A DNA stretch of 64,000 nucleotides from Sesamum alatum. Taxonomy: Eukaryota > Streptophyta > Magnoliopsida > Lamiales > Pedaliaceae. Where the stretch lies: positions 12,168,854 to 12,232,853 of the forward strand of contig JACGWO010000001.1 of the NCBI GenBank assembly GCA_034509735.1, given 5' to 3'. The notes beneath the pieces are model-generated. The model made no database searches. It was not told the DNA's origin and saw nothing but the letters and a program-made list of their open reading frames with translations. Of the stretch, positions 58,401-64,000 are shown one piece after another. The translations under genes were made by a program, and so were the position numbers. Position 1 is the stretch's first letter. Each line of letters starts with the position of its first letter.

Positions 58401-58672
58401 GAAATAATTGTATGTGTAGGAAAATATCATTTTCAATAGTAATCGAGATAGAGTAAAAATTCAAAACTACTATATTTTACCTATTAAAAATAAAAATTCT
58501 ATTTACATAAAAGATTTATTTATAGCACAATATATTATAAAAAATATTTATTTTAAAATATATAAATATACGTATAACCGTGCATAGCACGGGTTTTACG
58601 CTAGTAGTTATTTATCACGGGTTTAGTTCATAGTCAATAAAATTGTAGGCAATAGTAATATTTTTTCTAATG
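55447..58672 (+). mobile_element. 318-bp CACTA MITE split by a Helitron
   Basis: CACTAAAAGAAAT at 55447 and TTTTTCTAATG at 58672 are flanked by ATA on both sides (55444-55446, 58673-58675), the 3-bp duplication of CACTA elements. Without the Helitron at 55697-58604 the element is 250 + 68 = 318 bp, exactly the length of its sister at 59025-59342. Short CATGGCAAAA-type subterminal repeats occur inside. Confidence 0.88.
55697..58604 (+). mobile_element. Non-autonomous Helitron inside the CACTA MITE
   Basis: It starts TCTATATATATATATATAGC after host A, and ends with the hairpin CCGTGCATAGCACGG (58578-58592), TTTTACG and CTAG (58601-58604) before host T. The 2908-bp body is about 80% AT with no Rep/helicase frame. 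The boundaries are confirmed by the intact sister MITE. It contains three related stretches with CATATTTCATTTAATATTTATTT-like words (about 56950, 57180 and 57440). Confidence 0.9.
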
Positions 58673-59024
58673 ATACATATATATATATATATAAAGAATA
58701 TATTCTTTATTCTATTTAAAAAAAATTATATACAGAATATGTATATATATATATATATGGAACCGAAAATCTGATTCAAACTTAAAAGAGATCCTTTGGT
58801 GTTTTTTTTTCTTTTTCTTTTGCATTGTCATCACTTGGTCAAAGAATTAGTTTAAATTTGTTTTTTAAATTGTTCTCAATTGAACTCTTTGAATTGATTT
58901 TCAAACTTTCCATTTTAAAATTTAATGTTTTTTTAAATTATTTTTATTTGATTTCTAGATGCTCCATATCCTTCAATTCGACATGGTCGTTCTGCAAAGT
59001 TCTCATAAATATTTCTTGATATAA

Positions 59025-59342
59025 CACTAAAATTTTTTTAACATTTAATCATAGCTAATTATCATGGTTAAAACAAATAGTAGTAGGGAATAGTCATTCA
59101 CCACGGTCATAAAACGGTTATTGGTTATGGTATTTGTGAGTGTGGCTAAAATATTTACCATGGCTAAAAACCATGGCAAAAACATTTGCTAGAGCTCATA
59201 ACCATGGCAAAAAGAGTTTTCATGGTTGATAACATAGGTTTTTGCAGCGATTTTTGTTTAACCATAGTTAATAGTAATTATTTACCATGATTTTAATCCG
59301 TAACCAATAAATTTATAGCCAATAATAAATTTTCTTCTAATG
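59025..59342 (+). mobile_element. Intact 318-bp CACTA MITE
   Basis: It starts CACTAAAATTTTTTTAAC, ends TTTTCTTCTAATG and is flanked by TAA on both sides (59022-59024, 59343-59345). The sequence parallels the split copy throughout, including ACCATGGCAAAAACATTTGC and CGATTTTTGTTTA. There is no coding capacity. Confidence 0.88.
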
Positions 59343-59891
59343 TAAATTAATATTCATTCCACAAATCATTCTTATAAATTTTAATAACGTCAATTCTTAA
59401 TTATTCTGTACTAAAAATCAACCAAGTGATTAGTCCAAGTGGTCGAACTTTAGATAAAATTGACCAAGTCATCCATTATCCGTTGCTCCTACGACCCCGT
59501 CAAGAAATTTACTTTTAGTATTTGTCTGAATCGGTTGCAGTGTACATTTTGAATCAATAATCCCAATCCTTCCGTTTTATTTGAAATTAATTTTTATTTT
59601 ATTTTTATAGCTAGAAGTCATCAATATTTACATCCTCTAATACATCAACAGATTGGATGATAATTACATAAATACATCAATAAAACCAAGAATATGTGTG
59701 AATTACATAGCAATTAAAACATAAACTAGTTTATAAAAATAGCATAATATCCATATACATGAACTTCTTATCCAATAAAATTTTATGAAACATCACCTTT
59801 ATCATTATTAAGGCATGCCATCATTGATAAATTGATTTTTATTTCAATATTAAGATACTCCATATTTTTCCATTGCACATATATATATAGG

Positions 59892-60350
59892 TAGGGTAAA
59901 TTACAGTTATCTCCCCTAAAGTTTGACATAATTACAAATACCTTCCCATTGTTTGAAAAATTATAAATACCCCACTGAGGTTTGTAACCATCTAACAAAT
60001 AACTTATTTTCATCCATTTTATGGGTGAACTGATCAAAATGCCCTTATGCACTGAATTATTTTTTATTTAATTCTTAAAAATATTGGACTATAATGCGCA
60101 GGGAGATGCTTCTTAAGTTTTTTACATAGATGAGCAATAACGCAATTTGCCTTGGCTGATTTTTCTAGAATTATAATAAAAAATTTAAGGACAAATTGAT
60201 CATTAACGCAATAACGCAATAACGCAATTTGCCTTGGCTGATTTTTCTAGAATTATAATAAAAAATTTAAGGACAAATTGATCAATTTCAAGCCTTTGGT
60301 TATAAATTACAAAATTGGGTTCTACTTAATTATATCCCTTCTTATAAATT
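59892..60350. mobile_element. hAT-like MITE, second copy, opposite orientation
   Basis: GGGTAAATTACAGTTATCTC followed by ATAATTACAAATACC matches the right end of 49482-49907 when inverted. The inner words TTCAAGCCTTTGGTTA and GCCTTGGCTGATTTTTCTA correspond to its left half. It contains an 82-bp tandem duplication with copies at 60136 and 60218. The right end is degenerate. Confidence 0.72.
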
Positions 60351-60474
60351 ATAATAGCATCAATTGTGTCACATATATATATATAGGGTTTTAATGCAAT
60401 TTACCTCACAGTAATATTGTAAATGAGCAAATTACTCTCCTATAAAAAAACCAAAAAATTTAGGGAAAATTTTA

Positions 60475-60783
60475 TTTTAGGTCCCATATGTCAGGACCTT
60501 ATTAATTTGGTCTCATTTATTGCTTTTGTCTCATATTTAGTCACATTTATTCAATTTTTTCTTAAATTTGGTCCCAAACAACACTTTTACGTCAAATTGT
60601 TAACGGAGCCGTCAACAATGGCAGAATCTTGCTCCAATAACAGACTTGACGGCTCCGTTAACAATTTGACGAAAAATATTATTTGGGATCAAATTTGAGA
60701 AAAAATTGAACAAATATGACTAAATGTGAGACAAAAGCAACAAATGGGACCAAATCAAAAAAATTCCTAAAATATGAGATCAA
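60475..60783. repeat. Long inverted repeat with a near-perfect core
   Basis: Arms of about 140 bp run through GGTCCCATATG, TTGCTTTTGTCTCA and TTTGGTCCCAAA. They meet around CGTCAAATTGTTAACGGAGC (60591) and its mirror ending at 60670, leaving a loop of about 30 bp. It is embedded in a larger palindromic region to about 60960 that resembles 31300-31555. Confidence 0.82.
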
Positions 60784-60992
60784 AAAAGCGATTTTACCAA
60801 AAGTTTAGCAATTTACCCTAGAGAATTGCAATTTACTTTAGACAGGGAAGTAAATTGCTCCATTTTAAAAAAGACGAAGAAGTAGATTGATTCATTTTGG
60901 GAAACACGAGAGGTAAATTGGTAATTTGCAATATGACATGGGATACTTGCAATTTTCCCTGAATATATATAGTACGAATATTATAAAACTAG

Positions 60993-61463
60993 GATTAATT
61001 GCAATTTTCGTCCTGTAATTATAGGAATTTAACGTTTTGGTCCTTTAAGTTTCTAGGGTAGCAAAATAGTCATTTAACTTTTTAATTTTCATCCTCTGGT
61101 CGCCGGATTTTTTAAAACTCGCTGAAATAATGGCACACGATTCACATGTGAGGCTTTTAAACTCGTCGAAAGAAGGGGCAATCCCTGAATGTGGTATCAC
61201 TCAAGAAGATCAACCTAATCGCATGTTATTATTCCGGCAAGTTTTAAAAAATTCAGCTACCAGAGGACGAAAATCGCGATAATTGAAAAGTTAAAGGACT
61301 ATTTTGTTACCTTAGAAACTTAAAGGATCAAAACGCCAAATACCTATAATTACAGAACGAAAAATGCAATTAACTAAAGTTAAAGGACTATTTTGCTACT
61401 TTAGAAATATAAAGAACCAAAATGCTAAATACCTATAATTACAGGACGAAAATTACAATTAAC
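60993..61463. mobile_element. Foldback MITE upstream of the window's last gene's 3' end
   Basis: GGATTAATTGCAATTTTCGT at the left is mirrored by ACGAAAATTACAATTAACCC at the right. The right arm is present twice (61285-61365 and 61372-61463). The words GGTAGCAAAATAGTC and GCCGGATTTTTTAAAA relate it to the foldback in the BSP intron. It ends about 60 bp after the stop of the BSP gene. Confidence 0.78.
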
Positions 61464-61524
61464 CCATAAAACTATGTAACAAGAAGATGAATTCAGCATA
61501 TGTTTAATTAATACAAGAACATCG

Positions 61525-62274
61525 TCATATTTCATGGGGTGATAAATTATACCCTTCGCCTGCCGGAATATTACCATACTTAGCCTTGTACTCCGCCCAC
61601 AGCCGCCCTACCGGCTTTCCCAGCAACTCCACAAAATACCCATCTCTATACGCATACCTCATCTTCTTATTCAACTCCACAGTAAACCCTTTTCTCAAAC
61701 TATCACAATACTCCAAAAACCTCTCCGTCACACCGTACCCCTCATCCCACCGGCCCCCCTCACCCGGTCTAGTATATGAGAGCCGCGGATAAACGCTCGA
61801 CTTAACCATCACATAATCGGCAATCCCCTCCGTCAGCCCCCCGGGGGCGGTCCGGTTGCCCGACCACTGAAATATGTGAGCCATTTCATGGTACATTAAG
61901 GACGCGAACCAGAACCGGGCCCTGCCCGCCGGGTAGGACTGTATGGTTTGAGCGCTGATGTTTATGTTGAAGTCGCCGTTTGTGTAGCCCGCCGCCCACG
62001 TGAAGTCGGAGATGAACACGTTTAGGACCGGAATGTTTTTGCGTTCTGAGTTGGAATGTTGTTCGAAGAGGTTCCATATGAACTTGTTGATAGTTGACAT
62101 TGTTTTTAAGGTGTAAGAGATCCCGATTTCACTGTCGAACCGGAGGCCGCCGGGGAGGTTGCGAGCGTTGTTGGTGACGATGAATTTGACTGCAAGAGTG
62201 CATTGTAGTAGAGAGGATAGAATTAGGAGAAAAGAGGTAAGGGAAAGATAGAGCTGGTTTTTTTTCTTCCCCAT
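61525..62274 (-). CDS. Plant basic secretory protein (BSP), intronless
   Basis: 249 residues from the ATG at 62274. This start is preferred because it gives a short basic head and a hydrophobic signal peptide (YLSLTSFLLILSSLLQC). An in-frame ATG at 62358 would add 28 polar residues before it. The mature protein begins about VKFIVTNNARNLPGGLRF. HEMAH (129-133) and EGIAD (Glu149) form the HEXXH-plus-Glu metal site. YCDSLRKGFTVELNKKM and ELLGKPVGRLWAEYKAKYG form the conserved end, with an added tail to PHEI. Its role is presumably in the apoplast, with a defence link known for relatives. It is a divergent paralogue of the gene at 50187-51670, on the same strand, but has no intron where that gene has one. 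A TAAATATAA element lies about 100 bp upstream (62375-62383). Confidence 0.92.
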   Translation of the reverse strand: MGKKKNQLYLSLTSFLLILSSLLQCTLAVKFIVTNNARNLPGGLRFDSEIGISYTLKTMSTINKFIWNLFEQHSNSERKNIPVLNVFISDFTWAAGYTNGDFNINISAQTIQSYPAGRARFWFASLMYHEMAHIFQWSGNRTAPGGLTEGIADYVMVKSSVYPRLSYTRPGEGGRWDEGYGVTERFLEYCDSLRKGFTVELNKKMRYAYRDGYFVELLGKPVGRLWAEYKAKYGNIPAGEGYNLSPHEI

Positions 62275-62374
62275 GATGTTGGAAATATTGAGTTTCTTTT
62301 GTCCAGTTAGGGTTTGTGTGTAAGAATATTTAACTTTCTTGCAACATTGTATGTACATGCTTTGCCGGTTCAGG

Positions 62375-62383
62375 TTATATTTA
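62375..62383 (-). promoter_or_regulatory. Possible TATA box of the intronless BSP gene
   Basis: TAAATATAA on the - strand lies 101 bp before the chosen ATG and only 17 bp before the alternative ATG at 62358. If this is the TATA box, transcription would start downstream of 62358, which supports the ATG at 62274. Confidence 0.4.
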
Positions 62384-64000
62384 AGAGTTAAGCATATATG
62401 TTGCTTATAATATAATGTTGGATTAATTAATATTATGTTAAGGTAAAAGGATTTTGGACAGTCAAATTGGAAACAGATTGTGAATGTGTTATACTAAAAG
62501 TAACTTAAATAATAATCAGACATTATGAGGGGTTGATGCTTCCTCTATCCTTTGTAAAATTGCAATAAGTGACTTAAAGAAGATATGGGTGCAATAGGAT
62601 CAACAGTAATACTTAGGATTATAATTAGGTTTCGTGTGGGAGATTGTGTAATTATTAATTTAATTTATTGTAAGCTTAAAAAATATCCTTCTTACACCGG
62701 TCGGAAAATTTAGATCCAATCAGATTTAATTGATTACAAGCACGTTAAAAATAATGAGTGAACTATATATAGCTGCCACTTGATGAATTATATATTGAGT
62801 TTGATCTAGACAACCAAATTAATTAATTCCAGCGAAAAATTTCTCATCAATTAAAGAAAATATCATTTTTTTTTATTAAAGTCATGCAATTGCCATATCT
62901 TATAGATTTAATGAATAAAATTGTTTTCCCCAATTTAATATGTCACATCATATTTTGGTGCAATTTTCCAGCGACTTTGACAAAATTCGGTGACTAATTT
63001 CCTAAAATCGAACAATTTCAAAAGTTAGAGGACCATTTTAAAATTCTAGAAAGTTAATGAACTAAAATGAAATTTAACTGTAGTTAATGGACGAAAATTG
63101 CCTTTTAGCCTATATATACTAATTCTAAAAACAAATTCTTTTGTTTTAATGTGGAAGTTATGATGTGATTTTACATAAGTTCTCCTATACTTTTTCATAA
63201 TACACTCATTTCTTTTTCCTTTGCAAAAATAAATTTACTAATTTGTAAAGGATAAAAATAAAAATGTTACATATTAGAGTAGCTCCCATACCAAATTTAA
63301 AACTATCCAAAATTACCCTTTTTACCACGTCACATGTGATCTTTAACCCCCATGACCTCTCTCTGGAGAAAACAAAAAATCCGTGGTCAATCTTTTCCCA
63401 TATTCTAAAGCTGGAGGAGGGAAACGCGATGAAAGAAACAATGACTCTATTTATCAACGAAAATTATTTCTTTTTTATTTCTTTTGAATCAGGTGTATAT
63501 GCATCACAAATAGCTTAAAATTTGTCGAATTTTAAATTATAAATTTAATGTTTATATGCTACAAGTTGTCTGAAAAATCAATTGATTAGGTCGATTTTTT
63601 ATTAAAACATGTTAATTAAAATTTGGAGGTGAAAAGAAATAGCATATACATCTGTGATCCATTATTATAAGCAATGTATATATGTGACGGAATTTATATA
63701 AAATGGATCTTTACAAGAATTCTATTTAACATGATTTTTGTTATTTTCTTTTTCAGACCCTATATTTAGAGAACATGGAAATTAGTAGAATAAAATAAAA
63801 TAAAAGACGTTACATAGTGAAGCGTACAGGACAGATACAATGTTGTTGAGGAAAAGCTACGAACTTAAAGACCAATGGAATTTCAATTACGATTATAGTA
63901 TTATATTATTACTATATAATAAAAAGGTTTTTCTACATCTTAATAATTTTCTTTCATGTTTTGCCTATGTTATCATTAACATCGGACTATTAAATGTATT
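62384..64000. other. AT-rich intergenic DNA to the window end
   Basis: No gene is supported. A stretch at about 62945-63115 (CAATTTTCCAGCGACTTTG, GGACGAAAATTGCC) looks like one damaged copy of the foldback family at 60993. The open frames near 63206-63518 overlap on both strands and have no recognisable features. Confidence 0.5.

Noticed and set aside
59783..60052. 89-codon - strand open frame
   Set aside because: It lies inside the inverted hAT-like MITE and is non-coding repeat.
62275..62358. Longer start for the intronless BSP
   Set aside because: A real ATG exists at 62358, but it would put 28 polar residues before the signal peptide and lies only 17 bp from the TATA-like element.
63206..63518. 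Overlapping open frames on both strands near the window end
   Set aside because: No domain, signal peptide or homologous family was recognised and they overlap each other.

Overview
This is nuclear DNA of a flowering plant, most likely a eudicot of the asterid/Lamiales type. The lineage is inferred from the style of the UGT84, lipase and BSP proteins; no marker gene fixes the species. The background is AT-rich, genes are sparse and intron-bearing, and most of the window is transposon DNA. I find no bacterial operon, CRISPR array or rRNA.

Region 1 (1-30172) is a nested retrotransposon cluster. The outermost element is a Ty3/gypsy element of the Tat type on the + strand (289-29936), with 0.4-kb LTRs, gag, protease, RT, RNase H, integrase, a ~47-bp tandem repeat and antisense ORFs before its 3' LTR. 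Three later elements sit inside it: a rearranged Ty1/copia element in gag (1124-9712, target duplication CCCCT), a chromodomain Ty3/gypsy element with 2.2-kb LTRs on the - strand (14975-24931), and a long-armed Mutator-like foldback element (25167-26435, 11-bp target duplication). A MITE later hit one LTR of the second gypsy element. All retroelement frames are broken, many of them by C-to-T type stop codons. A 237-bp flank occurs on both sides of the outer element.

Region 2 (30173-43100) carries one intact gene, a UGT84-type glucosyltransferase (32381-33850), with a foldback MITE directly upstream. AT-rich DNA follows, with more MITEs, a probable solo LTR (37181-38227) and a Helitron (39346 to about 43067) whose 5' terminus is present three times in tandem.

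Region 3 (43480-62274) holds the other host genes, all on the - strand: a nine-exon acid lipase of the LIP1 type and two plant basic secretory proteins (BSP) with HEXXH metal-binding motifs, one with a MITE-filled intron and one without introns. Lipase and BSP genes are also neighbours in Arabidopsis, which suggests retained gene order. Between the genes lie PIF-, hAT- and CACTA-type MITEs and two further Helitrons. One Helitron sits inside a 318-bp CACTA MITE whose uninterrupted sister copy lies 350 bp away, so its boundaries can be read directly. The other again has a triplicated 5' end.

The genes do not form a pathway. UGT84 enzymes make glucose esters of phenolic acids in the cytosol. The lipase and both BSPs carry signal peptides and enter the secretory system, where BSPs are associated with defence.
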